Below, piece after piece: positions 1 to 8,467 of a DNA stretch of 64,000 nucleotides. The notes under the pieces are model-generated. The model saw nothing but the letters and a program-made list of their open reading frames with translations, was not told where the DNA came from and did no database searches. Source of the stretch: Paenibacillus antarcticus. Its GTDB lineage: Bacteria; Bacillota; Bacilli; Paenibacillales; Paenibacillaceae. Position 1 is the stretch's first letter. Each line of letters begins with the position of its first letter. The stretch covers positions 310,001 to 374,000 of the forward strand of contig NZ_LVJI01000007.1 of the NCBI RefSeq assembly GCF_001637225.1, read 5' to 3'. A program made the position numbers and the translations under genes.

Positions 1-423
1 CCTATACTTGTCCACATGTTGCTTGGATAGGGGACGATTATAATATCCCGGTACATATTTATTCATCATTTCCTGAAGTACATGCGTAGCTTCGTCCAAA
101 TCGGTAATCGGCTCTGCTTGTCCAAATATCATTACACTCATATATGCCGTATCTGTTTTGGCAGGTACGGGATCTGTGATGGTTCCATATTCTTCACATA
201 CCGTAAAACATATCTCTGAGTTTTCCTTCATAACTTCATTTCGTCTTCCATCTCCAGCCCCGTGAAAATACAGCTTCCCCTCACTCCATACATAATTAAG
301 AGGTACAACATAGGGTAGATTCCCATCAACCAACCCAAGAAACCCCGTTCTCGCTTGACGAAGGAAACGTTCAATTTTCTCTTGATCCTGACATTGCCTA
401 ACCTTGTAACGAACCGATTGCAT
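1..423 (-). CDS. Pyridoxamine 5'-phosphate oxidase-family flavin-binding protein (3' end cut by window)
   Basis: The frame is open from the ATG at 423 to the window edge, so the C-terminus is missing; 141 codons are visible. The start MQSVRYKV is preceded by a good AAGGGGAA ribosome site. Visible parts are an early 'FLGLVDGNLPYVVPLNYV' strand pair followed by 'GKLYFHGAGDGRRNEVM', the usual split-barrel FMN-binding pattern of the PNPOx/NimA-like family. Such proteins are usually small soluble flavoenzymes or nitroreductase-like detoxifiers; the substrate cannot be told. It is divergent from a MocR regulator 216 bases away, so that regulator may control it. A shorter open frame overlapping the same DNA is a shadow. 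Confidence 0.8.
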   Translation of the reverse strand, partial: MQSVRYKVRQCQDQEKIERFLRQARTGFLGLVDGNLPYVVPLNYVWSEGKLYFHGAGDGRRNEVMKENSEICFTVCEEYGTITDPVPAKTDTAYMSVMIFGQAEPITDLDEATHVLQEMMNKYVPGYYNRPLSKQHVDKYR

Positions 424-499
424 TTTCTAATTTCCCCTTTCATTTATAGATATTCATCCCGCTTAATTGCCTTGAATTTCATATTCTTCTAAAGTACGA

Positions 500-560
500 A
501 AACGGGCAGATTGCATATACCCTTGTTATTACGGTAGTATATCAATAAATGGATGGCATA
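500..560. promoter_or_regulatory. Divergent promoter/operator region of the MocR regulator and the flavin protein
   Basis: Between the two divergent genes an imperfect inverted repeat, ATATACC ... GGTAGTATAT, spans about 513-541. A TTGCAT / TAGTAT pair with 18 bases between could be a promoter toward the regulator. MocR/GabR-type regulators bind short ATAC-like repeats between divergent genes, so this is a reasonable operator candidate, but it is a visual match only. Confidence 0.35.
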
Positions 561-638
561 ATAACATCCATAAATCATGTTTATGAACAATCCATAATTA
601 TTATTCAGGGTTAGATCTTGTATTTGGAGGTGTATACG

Positions 639-2069
639 ATGATGAAAGTCATTCGTAATGATAAGAGACCAATCTGGCAGCAATTGCTGGATCAAGCTAT
701 TCATAATATTACAAAAGGAATCTGGACCCCAGGAGAATTGCTGATTCCTTCCCGCGAACTGGCCCACATGGTAGGTGTCTCCCGCTCAACGATACAGATT
801 GTCTATGAGGAATTGCTTAGTCGGGGCTATACCGTTACGTCTCGCCGAGGAGGAACGCGAGTCAGTCAATGGAATCAAATCACGGAGTCAACGAAGGAAA
901 TTATGACAGATGGCCCCATCCCCCCTTCACTTCCCTTGTTAAACACGGCTGTCGATCAACTCCATGACTGGTTCAGAGGAAAAGAACAGCGAGAAGTGGA
1001 TATTGATTTTAGCCCCCATGAACCTTATTTGGATGGGCAATTTCACAAGAACTGGCGACAATCGCTTCTCCATGCCTCCGCTGAAATGGATTTATCTAGT
1101 TGGGCTTATGGTGATCCCTATGGTTACACACCCTTACGTGAGCAAATCCAACGTTATTTATCACTTGAACGAGGCATTCATATTCAAACCAATCAGATTC
1201 TATTGACCTCAGGAGCGCAGCATAGTATTGACTTAATTGCACAATCGCTTTTATCTGATGGCGACACGGTCTCTGTAGAAGATCCTGGTTTTCCAGCTTC
1301 CTGGATGGCGATGAAATATCGGCATATGAATGTAGTACCCGTTCCTGTTGATGAGTATGGACTAGTGGTTGAGCATATTGACCCAGAATCCAAGTTAATC
1401 TTTGTCACTCCTTCGCACCAGTGCGCAGTCGGAGTCGTGATGTCGGAACCGCGCAGGCAACAACTGCTACATAAGGTTACTAAAGATCAATTGTGGATCA
1501 TCGAAGACGATTATGATAGTGAATTTCGATATCGTGGGGACCCGCTTCCAACGCTCTTTAGCCAAGCACCTCAGAATACCCTATACCTTATGAGCTTTTC
1601 TAAAATGATTGCTCCAGGCATTCGTATTTCGGCTATCGTTGGATCTGTTGAAGCTATTGCTCAACTAGCTAGGGTACAGGAGCTGACTTACCGTCATCTT
1701 CCGATTATGGATCAACTAACACTAACCCATTTCATTAAGAGTGGGCATTTCATGCGCCATATGAGAAGAGTTAGAAATGTCTACCGAAGAAGACACGAAG
1801 CCATCACAAAGGCTATTATAGCTAGCGGTTTAGGAGAGCGGTTCACACTCAGTGGAGTAGAAACGGGATTACATATGTTACTTGAAGCTGAAGAATCATA
1901 TGATGAGGAAGCCGTGAGCATGTTAGCTCTTCAACAAGGAATACGTATATACCCTCTTGGACCCTATTGTCTGGATAGCAAGCGAAAGGGCTGGGTATTG
2001 GGGTTTGCACAAGTAGATGAAGCTTCCATTGAACAGGGGATTCATCGCCTTGCGGAGTTGATCTTATAG
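639..2069 (+). CDS. MocR/PdxR-type transcriptional regulator (GntR HTH fused to aminotransferase fold)
   Basis: A 476-residue regulator. Residues about 10-76 form a GntR winged helix-turn-helix ('SRELAHMVGVSRSTIQIVYEELLSRGY'). The remainder is a type I aminotransferase-like domain with the expected PLP lysine at K322 in 'SFSKMIAPGIR' and an 'EDDYDSEFRY' motif. The family binds PLP or a PLP adduct and switches transcription of a neighbouring vitamin B6, GABA or amino-acid gene. The start chosen is the ATG at 639, placed 7 bases after GGAGG; an upstream in-frame TTG at 618 lacks a site. It is divergent from a PNPOx-like flavoprotein, its most likely target. The exact effector is unknown. Confidence 0.88.
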   Translation: MMKVIRNDKRPIWQQLLDQAIHNITKGIWTPGELLIPSRELAHMVGVSRSTIQIVYEELLSRGYTVTSRRGGTRVSQWNQITESTKEIMTDGPIPPSLPLLNTAVDQLHDWFRGKEQREVDIDFSPHEPYLDGQFHKNWRQSLLHASAEMDLSSWAYGDPYGYTPLREQIQRYLSLERGIHIQTNQILLTSGAQHSIDLIAQSLLSDGDTVSVEDPGFPASWMAMKYRHMNVVPVPVDEYGLVVEHIDPESKLIFVTPSHQCAVGVVMSEPRRQQLLHKVTKDQLWIIEDDYDSEFRYRGDPLPTLFSQAPQNTLYLMSFSKMIAPGIRISAIVGSVEAIAQLARVQELTYRHLPIMDQLTLTHFIKSGHFMRHMRRVRNVYRRRHEAITKAIIASGLGERFTLSGVETGLHMLLEAEESYDEEAVSMLALQQGIRIYPLGPYCLDSKRKGWVLGFAQVDEASIEQGIHRLAELIL

Positions 2070-2164
2070 AATCATCATAAAGACACCAGATCATCCTGAC
2101 TCTGGTGTCTTAGAGTGCTCTATGAAACACGATTTGCAATCATTTATTCATACTACTTATCGTA

Positions 2165-2854
2165 TTATAGTTTTGAATTTAATATATTAATTACTTCTTT
2201 TGCAACTTCACCGCCAGATGCAGGGTTTTGTCCTGTTACAATATGGCCATCAACCACAGTGAACGATGCCCAATCATCTCCTTTTACATAATTGGCACCT
2301 CTTTTAACAAGTTTATCTTCTGTTAAATACGGAACCACTTTATCCAATCCCACAGCTATTTCTTCGCTATTTGCAAAGCCTGTGACCTTTTTATTTGAAA
2401 TTAAATATTCGCCTGCATCGTTTTTAATATTTATTAAACCAACAGCACCATGACAAACCGCTGATACAATCCCCCCATTTTCGTATATTTTCATAGCAAC
2501 CTTTTGCAGTTTTTCATTATCGGGGAAATCCCACATTACGCCGTGTCCGCCTGTAAAGTAAATAACATCATAATCTTCAGGATTAATTTCGTCTGCAGCT
2601 AACGTAGTCCCTAACTTATTTAAAAAATCATTATTTTGATAGTATTTCCAATCTAATCCGGTCATTTGATCTTTTTCTAAACTATGTGGATCTATCGAAG
2701 TATACCCTCCTTTAGGGCTAACGTAATCGATTTTATATCCTTTTTTATCCATTTCATCTACAAAGTGTACAGCTTCTCCTAACCATAATCCTGTTGCACG
2801 CTCAAGATCTGGATATTTAGAAACATTGGTTACGACTACTAAAATATTTGCCAT
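2165..2854 (-). CDS. DJ-1/PfpI-family hydrolase (Hsp31/glyoxalase III-like)
   Basis: A 229-residue protein of the class I glutamine-amidotransferase-like superfamily. The nucleophile elbow 'AVCHGAVG' gives C134-H135, and E27 in 'LWLGEAVHF' is the usual partner acid. The length and the 'KGYKIDYVSPKGG' and 'TGGHGVMWDFPDNEKL' blocks fit the Hsp31/YDR533C-like branch, which detoxifies methylglyoxal or acts as a chaperone; which role applies here is not visible. The ATG at 2854 has AGGGAG 8 bases upstream; an in-frame GTG at 2863 overlaps that site and is less likely. It is divergent from a MerR regulator whose promoter architecture suggests direct control. This pair is A+T-richer than its neighbours, which hints at transfer. 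Confidence 0.88.
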   Translation of the reverse strand: MANILVVVTNVSKYPDLERATGLWLGEAVHFVDEMDKKGYKIDYVSPKGGYTSIDPHSLEKDQMTGLDWKYYQNNDFLNKLGTTLAADEINPEDYDVIYFTGGHGVMWDFPDNEKLQKVAMKIYENGGIVSAVCHGAVGLINIKNDAGEYLISNKKVTGFANSEEIAVGLDKVVPYLTEDKLVKRGANYVKGDDWASFTVVDGHIVTGQNPASGGEVAKEVINILNSKL

Positions 2855-2884
2855 TATCTTCACTCCCTTTAATGTGTTAGTGTA

Positions 2885-2915
2885 ACCTTAACGGTTAAAC
2901 CATACTTTAAGTCAA
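2885..2915 (-). promoter_or_regulatory. MerR-type promoter with 19-base spacer for the DJ-1 gene
   Basis: On the minus strand TTGACT (2910-2915) and TAAGGT (2885-2890) are separated by exactly 19 bases, the stretched spacer typical of MerR-activated promoters. The spacer sits inside an imperfect dyad (CTTAA ... TTAAG). The same DNA carries the regulator's own upstream region and ribosome site, so binding could also repress the regulator gene. Confidence 0.6.
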
Positions 2916-2927
2916 GGAGGAAATATT

Positions 2928-3263
2928 ATGTATTCAATTCAAAAAGCTAGTGATTTGTCTCAAATACCTTCAAGCTCAATTAGATATTATGAAAAAATAA
3001 AATTAGTTCCTACACTAAAAAGAAATATACAAGGAATTCGTATATTTGATGATAAAGACATTGAAATCCTTAGATTAATAAAGTGTTTTAGGCGCCTAGG
3101 AATGCCTATCGAAGATATAAGGGGAAATATCTCAAATATAAATTTAGAATATGAAAACATAGATACGAACTCAATTTTGTTACAACATAAAAAGAGCTTA
3201 GAAGAGCAAATACTTATTTTAAACTCTTACATCGATGAAATTGAAAATAAAATAATAAAATAA
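2928..3263 (+). CDS. MerR-family transcriptional regulator, short form
   Basis: A 111-residue protein with the N-terminal MerR winged helix ('QKASDLSQIPSSSIRYYEKIKLVP', then 'GIRIFDDKDIEILRLIKCFRRLGMPIEDI') followed by a dimerisation coiled coil ending in 'LEEQILILNSYIDEIENKI'. There is no C-terminal metal-binding Cys cluster, so it is of the organic-ligand or stress-sensing type rather than MerR/CueR. The ATG follows AAGGAGG by 6 bases. Many relatives with a 'CFRRLGMPIEDI' motif sit beside oxidoreductases or stress genes. Here the divergent DJ-1 gene is the evident target. Confidence 0.85.
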   Translation: MYSIQKASDLSQIPSSSIRYYEKIKLVPTLKRNIQGIRIFDDKDIEILRLIKCFRRLGMPIEDIRGNISNINLEYENIDTNSILLQHKKSLEEQILILNSYIDEIENKIIK

Positions 3264-3289
3264 TAATATAGATATTATTATGATAGGCT

Positions 3290-3540
3290 CAATATTAAAG
3301 CAAATCATTAATCCTATCCCTGTTCCATTACTTTTTAATGAATAAATAGGAGTGCCTAGCGACTTAACTTCAGCTTCTGACATTCTACTTCCTTCATCAA
3401 TTATTTTTATCTCGGAAAAATTATTATTTCTATTTGCTATGAATATAATTCGGTTGCAATAACTTTCAGCTGTTGGGTCGTAGGTACCCATTAACATCGT
3501 TGCTCCGATTTCACGATTAATATTGCGAAACAATGTCATT
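3290..3540 (-). pseudogene. Relic of a sporulation-type sensor histidine kinase (ATPase domain end)
   Basis: The minus strand encodes 'IKIIDEGSRMSEAEVKSLGTPIYSLKSNGTGIGLMICFNI'. This corresponds to the G1 (DxGxGM-like) and G2 (GTGIGL) boxes of a KinB/KinE-like HATPase domain. No N-, H-box or sensor parts precede it, and the frame runs into unrelated residues after 'FNI'. It is therefore a fragment without a credible start, probably the remains of a deleted kinase gene. Confidence 0.6.
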
Positions 3541-3623
3541 CCTATTTCATGATCATCATTCGCTTCGCTTATATTGTCGATACACTACTGGCAGGCGCCA
3601 CCTGAAATGATATTCTATTTCAC

Positions 3624-3672
3624 AGAAAAAAACAGGATACCTTTTCACCAAATACAAGTGAGGTATCCTGTT
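3624..3672 (-). terminator. Rho-independent terminator of deoB
   Basis: The arms AACAGGATACCT (3631-3642) and AGGTATCCTGTT (3661-3672) pair perfectly over 12 bases. On the minus strand they are followed by a T run (3624-3630). It lies 22 bases past the deoB stop. Confidence 0.85.
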
Positions 3673-3693
3673 CCTATTCAATTCAAATGATGT

Positions 3694-4881
3694 TTATTTA
3701 AGCTCCTGTAGGAGACTCTGTCCAAATTGTGGCATGGTTACATCAAAGTTATGTGCAACTGTTGCTCCAATGTCCGAAAATGTCTTACTTACGGGTAGCT
3801 CACGTTGCCCAGTGAAACTCTTACTGTAGATGAGTAAAGGAACATATTCACGGGTATGATCTGTACCCGCATGAATAGGATCATTGCCATGGTCTGCCGT
3901 AATTACGAGAAGATCATCTTCACGCAAGCACGCGAGAACTTCATTTAATCGATTATCAAACTCTTCTAGTGCTTTCCCATACCCGATCGGGTCTCTACGA
4001 TGTCCATAAAGTGCATCGAAATCAACAAGATTCAAGAAACTAAGTCCCGTAAAATCAGTTTGAATGGTCTCCATGAGTTTATCCATGCCATCCATGTTAG
4101 ACACGGTGCGCAAAGACTTGGTGACACCTTCACCATCATATATATCTGAGATCTTACCAATCGCTAGTACATCGAACCCAGCATCCTTGAGCTCATTCAT
4201 CACGGTTCTTCCGTAAGGCTTTAAGGCATAATCATGACGGTTCGGTGTTCTCTTGAAATTCCCAGGCGGTCCGAGGAAGGGTCTGGCGATCACTCTACCT
4301 AGCATATATTCCTCACGCAAAGTAATCTCTCTGGCAATCTCACAGATTTGATATAGCTCATCTAAAGGAACAACCTCTTCATGAGCTGCAATCTGAATCA
4401 CTGAATCTGCCGAAGTATAGACAATGAGTGCACCCGTGTTCATATGCTCTTGTCCAAGTTCATCCAGAATATCCGTACCACTAGCTGGCTTATTCCCAAT
4501 CATCTTCCGCCCTGTTCTTTGTTCTAATTCGTTCATTAATTCATCTGGAAATCCATCTGGGAACACTTTAAAGGGAATATCGATTTGTAAGCCCATAATC
4601 TCCCAGTGTCCTGTCATCGTATCCTTCCCATTCGAAGCCTCTTGCATTTTGGTGAAATAAGCTAAAGGCTGCTCTACTCTGGGTACCCCGGGTATTTGAT
4701 CAATATGGCTTAAGCCTAACTTAGATAAAACAGGTACATGTAGTCCGTTCATTCTTTCCGCAATGTGCCGTAACGTATGTGATCCCACATCACCAAACTT
4801 TATCGCATCTGGCGCTTCACCAATGCCTACCGAATCCATAACGATGACGAAAATCCGCTTAAACCGAGGTGTTGGTTTCAT
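3694..4881 (-). CDS. deoB: Phosphopentomutase
   Basis: The enzyme interconverts (deoxy)ribose 1-phosphate and 5-phosphate, linking nucleoside phosphorolysis to central metabolism. The protein has 395 residues, the usual length. The alkaline-phosphatase-type metal sites are visible: '[15 protein letters not shown]' near the N-terminus, the catalytic-threonine segment '[10 protein letters not shown]', and '[20 protein letters not shown]' near the C-terminus. The start at 4881 (MKPTPRFKR) has AAGGAGA 9 bases upstream and matches the family N-terminus; a further in-frame ATG at 4917 would add 12 atypical residues. It is the last gene of the deoD-NCS2-nupC-deoB salvage operon and is followed by a terminator. 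Confidence 0.95.
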   Translation of the reverse strand: MKPTPRFKRIFVIVMDSVGIGEAPDAIKFGDVGSHTLRHIAERMNGLHVPVLSKLGLSHIDQIPGVPRVEQPLAYFTKMQEASNGKDTMTGHWEIMGLQIDIPFKVFPDGFPDELMNELEQRTGRKMIGNKPASGTDILDELGQEHMNTGALIVYTSADSVIQIAAHEEVVPLDELYQICEIAREITLREEYMLGRVIARPFLGPPGNFKRTPNRHDYALKPYGRTVMNELKDAGFDVLAIGKISDIYDGEGVTKSLRTVSNMDGMDKLMETIQTDFTGLSFLNLVDFDALYGHRRDPIGYGKALEEFDNRLNEVLACLREDDLLVITADHGNDPIHAGTDHTREYVPLLIYSKSFTGQRELPVSKTFSDIGATVAHNFDVTMPQFGQSLLQELK

Positions 4882-4922
4882 ATCATAAATTCTCCTTCCA
4901 AGATCATCTGACTTCATTAGAT

Positions 4923-5033
4923 TTATTTATGCTCTGCTGTATAGGAATAACCATCAACAACAGGAAAAAGAGTCATCCCGCAAGCTTCTAGATCTTGTGG
5001 GACAGCTCCATTTCGAGTTAAGTTGTATTCCAT
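4923..5033 (-). CDS. Possible 36-residue small ORF between nupC and deoB
   Basis: An ATG-to-TAA frame encodes 36 residues beginning [19 protein letters not shown] and ending in HK. It lies 15 bases after the nupC stop and 41 bases before the deoB start, in the operon direction. No good ribosome site precedes it. The composition looks protein-like, with a single Cys and mixed polar residues, so it may be a small gene or the tail of a deleted one. I do not recognise it. Confidence 0.25.
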   Translation of the reverse strand: MEYNLTRNGAVPQDLEACGMTLFPVVDGYSYTAEHK

Positions 5034-5048
5034 AGAGAAGTGATTCAA

Positions 5049-6230
5049 CTAGAATATAATACCGATAATAATAGCTGATAAAACGCTTACAAGTGTCGCG
5101 CCATATAACAGCTTTAATCCAAATCGAGCAACAATATTCCCTTGCTTTTCATTCAAACCTTTCACTGCACCCACAATTGTACCAATCGATCCAAAGTTAG
5201 CAAATGAGATTAGAAACACGGAGACAATGGCTGTAGTACGCCCACTTAAACCATCTTGGATCTTAACAAAGTCAAGCATCGCAACGAATTCATTTGCAAC
5301 AAGTTTTGTCGCCATGATACTACCAGCTGTAACAGCTTCATTCCATGGCACTCCGATAAGAAAGGCAATCGGTGCAAAGACATACCCTAGAACTCCTTGG
5401 AACGAGATACCGAATATACCGCTGAAGACACCATTAATTAAAGCAATGATCCCAACAAACCCAATTAACATAACCCCAACGATGATGGCTACTTTAAAGC
5501 CATCCATAATATATTCGCCCAGCATTTCAAAAAATGTTTGTTTTCCCTCTTCCTGAACTTCAACAATATCTTCTTCAGGTGTAACTTCATACGGATTGAT
5601 GATAGATGATACGATAAATCCGCCAAATAGGTTTAATATTAATGCAGCCACAACATACCTAGGTTCTAGCATCGTCATATAGGAACCGACAATTGACATG
5701 GATACCGTCGACATTGCAGACGCACATAATGTATACAAGCGATGCTTTGGCAATAATCCAAGTTGGTTTTTCACAGAAATAAATACTTCATTTTGTCCTA
5801 CAATTGCAGCTGCAACCGCGTTATAAGATTCCAATTTTCCCATGCCATTTATTTTACTCAGTACCAAACCAATATACTTTATAATGAAAGGAAGTATTTT
5901 GTAATGTTGCAAAATCCCTATTAATGCTGACATAAAAACAATCGGCATCAAAACAAAAAGGAAAAATGTATGGGCCCCTTCATTAGCAATCCCACCAAAA
6001 ACAAAATTAATACCTTCATTGGCATAGCCAAGTAATTTCGAGAAACTATCGGCAAAACCCGTAATTAAGAATTCGCCAATGCTCGTTTTTAGTATGAGTA
6101 AACCCAAAACAATCTGAACAGCAATCATGACAATGATTGGACGATATTTAATCTTTTTCTTATCGTTACTCGCAAGCCATGCCAGTAGTAGAACAATAAT
6201 TAGGCCGACAATAGATATTAGATAATGCAT
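5049..6230 (-). CDS. NupC-family concentrative nucleoside transporter
   Basis: A 393-residue integral membrane protein with many hydrophobic segments. Family motifs are visible: '[38 protein letters not shown]' and '[27 protein letters not shown]' (the QNEV helix contacts the nucleoside), and near the end '[19 protein letters not shown]'. CNT transporters import nucleosides with H+ or Na+. GGAGGG lies 7 bases before the ATG. It belongs to the operon with a purine nucleoside phosphorylase and phosphopentomutase, so nucleoside import followed by phosphorolysis is the evident job. Confidence 0.92.
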   Translation of the reverse strand: MHYLISIVGLIIVLLLAWLASNDKKKIKYRPIIVMIAVQIVLGLLILKTSIGEFLITGFADSFSKLLGYANEGINFVFGGIANEGAHTFFLFVLMPIVFMSALIGILQHYKILPFIIKYIGLVLSKINGMGKLESYNAVAAAIVGQNEVFISVKNQLGLLPKHRLYTLCASAMSTVSMSIVGSYMTMLEPRYVVAALILNLFGGFIVSSIINPYEVTPEEDIVEVQEEGKQTFFEMLGEYIMDGFKVAIIVGVMLIGFVGIIALINGVFSGIFGISFQGVLGYVFAPIAFLIGVPWNEAVTAGSIMATKLVANEFVAMLDFVKIQDGLSGRTTAIVSVFLISFANFGSIGTIVGAVKGLNEKQGNIVARFGLKLLYGATLVSVLSAIIIGIIF

Positions 6231-6248
6231 CTTTATCCCTCCAAATGA

Positions 6249-7595
6249 TCAGTCAATTTTCTTGGAATTCTTATTTTGAAATCCATCTTTCCACATTAAT
6301 CCTTGTTCTAGAATAATCGCTAACAGACTTCCACAGATTAACCCATTATTTAAAATGGCGATCACGATCGGAGATAATTGGATTGTGGATGATGAAGGGA
6401 TAAACATTAAACCCACACCAACTAACAGGGAAACGCCACTAACGATAAATGTTCGCTCTTCATGAATAACCTTCTTCAATTCTTTCAGGGATAATCCAAC
6501 CATCTTTACAAAAATGACGAATGTAACGGCATAGCCTATAGGAGCTGGAATACCTGATATGACGTTCATCATTGGCGGAAATAAGGAAATGGAGACTACT
6601 AAGCTACATCCAATCAAGAAGGAACTGCGTTCCCTCATACCTGTTTGTTCAACATATCCCGCCGATCCTGAGATAGGTACTGATCCAACGGCCCCTAAAC
6701 AACCACCAATAAAATGTGTAATCCCAGAAGTAAATCCAGCACGCAAATACCGGCGATTATCCACTTGCTTTGGTTTCATAACGGTCTCCATCAACCTAAT
6801 CGATGCAAGCGCATTCGTTATTAATAATAGTGTTAATAAAAATGCCGTAGTGATGGTCCCACCGTCAAATCTTGGCGTTCCAAAAGGGAATAATTCCGGT
6901 AGCTTAAATAGCGTATCCGCCTGTGCAATCACCGGCATATTGCCGCACACTATAAATAATAGACAACCTAGCAATATACTAATGATTATTGAAAATTGGC
7001 GCAGTAAGACAAAGCGACTGTTCCCTAACCAAAAGGTCATGCAAATCACAATCACACTAAGCAAGAACACTTTAACATCTAACAACGTGTGGCTTGATGT
7101 GATTCCCATCATCCCTTTCATGAAAGAACCGCTTAATTGAAAGATCAATAAGAGCAAATATATAAAAGTGACGGTTGGTGTAAATAGACGGGCGATTTTA
7201 TCCATTAGCTTAAATACTGAAATTAGGATAAATAAAACACCACTAATGATCATCCCTCCACTTAAAGCTTGTAAGGCTTCACTACTAGAAGAATATAATA
7301 CCCCTACTAAACTCGCATAAATGGTAAAGATGCTCCACCATAACCCTGCCGGACCTTCATGAATAGGGAATTTATGACCAATCAGGCCTTGTAGAAATCC
7401 AGCTGTCCCTAAAGTGATCATTGTGCTCTGAATGAGTCCAGAAGTCTCAATGGGTGTTAAGTTATATAAATCTGCGATAGCAATTGGCGCAGCAATGGCA
7501 CCTGCGATCATAAAAATCATCCACTGCAATCCGGACAGTATTACTTTCATTTCTTTTCCACTCTCTTTTCTTACACCCGTACTCTTGTCCATCAT
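6249..7595 (-). CDS. NCS2-family purine/pyrimidine (uracil/xanthine-type) permease
   Basis: A 448-residue polytopic membrane protein with about 12-14 predicted membrane segments. Features of the NCS2 family are an early 'GLQWMIFMIAGAIAAPIAIADLY' helix and the mid-protein 'TSGITHFIGGCLGAVGSVPISGSAGYVEQTGMRERSS' region, equivalent to the substrate-binding and signature segment. It probably exports or imports the free base left by phosphorolysis. The ATG follows the deoD stop with no gap, giving tight coupling; a second in-frame ATG 16 codons in, after GTGGAAAAG, could be the real start. The exact base cannot be inferred. Confidence 0.85.
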   Translation of the reverse strand: MMDKSTGVRKESGKEMKVILSGLQWMIFMIAGAIAAPIAIADLYNLTPIETSGLIQSTMITLGTAGFLQGLIGHKFPIHEGPAGLWWSIFTIYASLVGVLYSSSSEALQALSGGMIISGVLFILISVFKLMDKIARLFTPTVTFIYLLLLIFQLSGSFMKGMMGITSSHTLLDVKVFLLSVIVICMTFWLGNSRFVLLRQFSIIISILLGCLLFIVCGNMPVIAQADTLFKLPELFPFGTPRFDGGTITTAFLLTLLLITNALASIRLMETVMKPKQVDNRRYLRAGFTSGITHFIGGCLGAVGSVPISGSAGYVEQTGMRERSSFLIGCSLVVSISLFPPMMNVISGIPAPIGYAVTFVIFVKMVGLSLKELKKVIHEERTFIVSGVSLLVGVGLMFIPSSSTIQLSPIVIAILNNGLICGSLLAIILEQGLMWKDGFQNKNSKKID

Positions 7596-8303
7596 TTAGC
7601 CATCAATGATCGTATTAAGAGCTATTTCAACCATTTCATGAAAAGATTGCTCACTTTCTTGATGAGTTAAATGTTCCTGTGTTAACAATTGACTGCCCAC
7701 TGTCAGAATTGATAATGCCTTCACACCATATTTAGCGGCTAAAGTATATAAGGATGTACTTTCCATTTCTACTGCTAATACACCAAAATCCATAAACTTG
7801 TGAAGTCGATCTAAGGTTTCACGGTAGAACTCATCCGAATTATAGATGTTGCCAACAAAGACATTTACATCTTTACCTTGTGTTTCTTGATACGCTTTCA
7901 TTAACAATGAGAAATCTGCCGTAGGCGCATAATTACAGCCATGAAAGATCTTCTCCGTCATATTGCTATCTGAAGACACGGCTTGGGCTAATATAATATC
8001 GCGGATATTAATTTCTTTTTGCATTGCGCCACATGTACCGATGCGAACCAATTTCTTAACTTCATAATCGACAATCAACTCGGTTGCATAGATACTCATC
8101 GATGGATTTCCCATCCCTGACCCCTGAACCGACACCGGCACACCCTTGTATAATCCAGTGTATCCATACATACCTCTGACTTCGTTATAACAATAAGCCT
8201 CATCTAAAAAGTGTTCTGCTACAAATTTTGCACGTAAAGGATCTCCTGGAAGCAACACGCGTTCCGCTATTTCTCCTTTTTTTGCACCTAAATGCCTACT
8301 CAT
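7596..8303 (-). CDS. deoD: Purine-nucleoside phosphorylase, DeoD type
   Basis: It splits purine (deoxy)nucleosides with phosphate into base and (deoxy)ribose 1-phosphate. The 235-residue length is typical of the hexameric bacterial form. Family motifs are 'LLPGDPLRAKFVAE' near the N-terminus (phosphate site), 'GSGMGNPSMSIYATEL', 'KLVRIGTCGAM' and 'AVEMESTSLYTLAAKYG' (ribose site). The segment normally 'SDHL' is 'TVGSQLLTQE' here, so the base-acid Asp appears changed. The start follows GGGGGA by about 6 bases. It is the first gene of the operon, with a candidate cre site upstream. Confidence 0.93.
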   Translation of the reverse strand: MSRHLGAKKGEIAERVLLPGDPLRAKFVAEHFLDEAYCYNEVRGMYGYTGLYKGVPVSVQGSGMGNPSMSIYATELIVDYEVKKLVRIGTCGAMQKEINIRDIILAQAVSSDSNMTEKIFHGCNYAPTADFSLLMKAYQETQGKDVNVFVGNIYNSDEFYRETLDRLHKFMDFGVLAVEMESTSLYTLAAKYGVKALSILTVGSQLLTQEHLTHQESEQSFHEMVEIALNTIIDG

Positions 8304-8346
8304 ATGTCTTCCCCCAACTTTTAATGAATATTAAACTCAGGTTTAC

Positions 8347-8360
8347 CGAAATCGCTTTCA
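8347..8360 (-). promoter_or_regulatory. Candidate cre (CcpA) site upstream of deoD
   Basis: The minus strand reads TGAAAGCGATTTCG, one mismatch (the last base) from the catabolite-responsive element consensus TGWNANCGNTNWCA. It lies 44 bases upstream of the deoD start, in the 5' region. Carbon repression of nucleoside catabolism by CcpA is known in Bacillus. Confidence 0.5.
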
Positions 8361-8467
8361 CCTGCCGTTAAGAAAATTAGTTTCTGAAACTACTTTGAGC
8401 ATAAGGTTTTTTTTCATAACAAACTAGACCAAAATCTCCCCTAGGGTAGGGAAAATAATTGGTCAAA

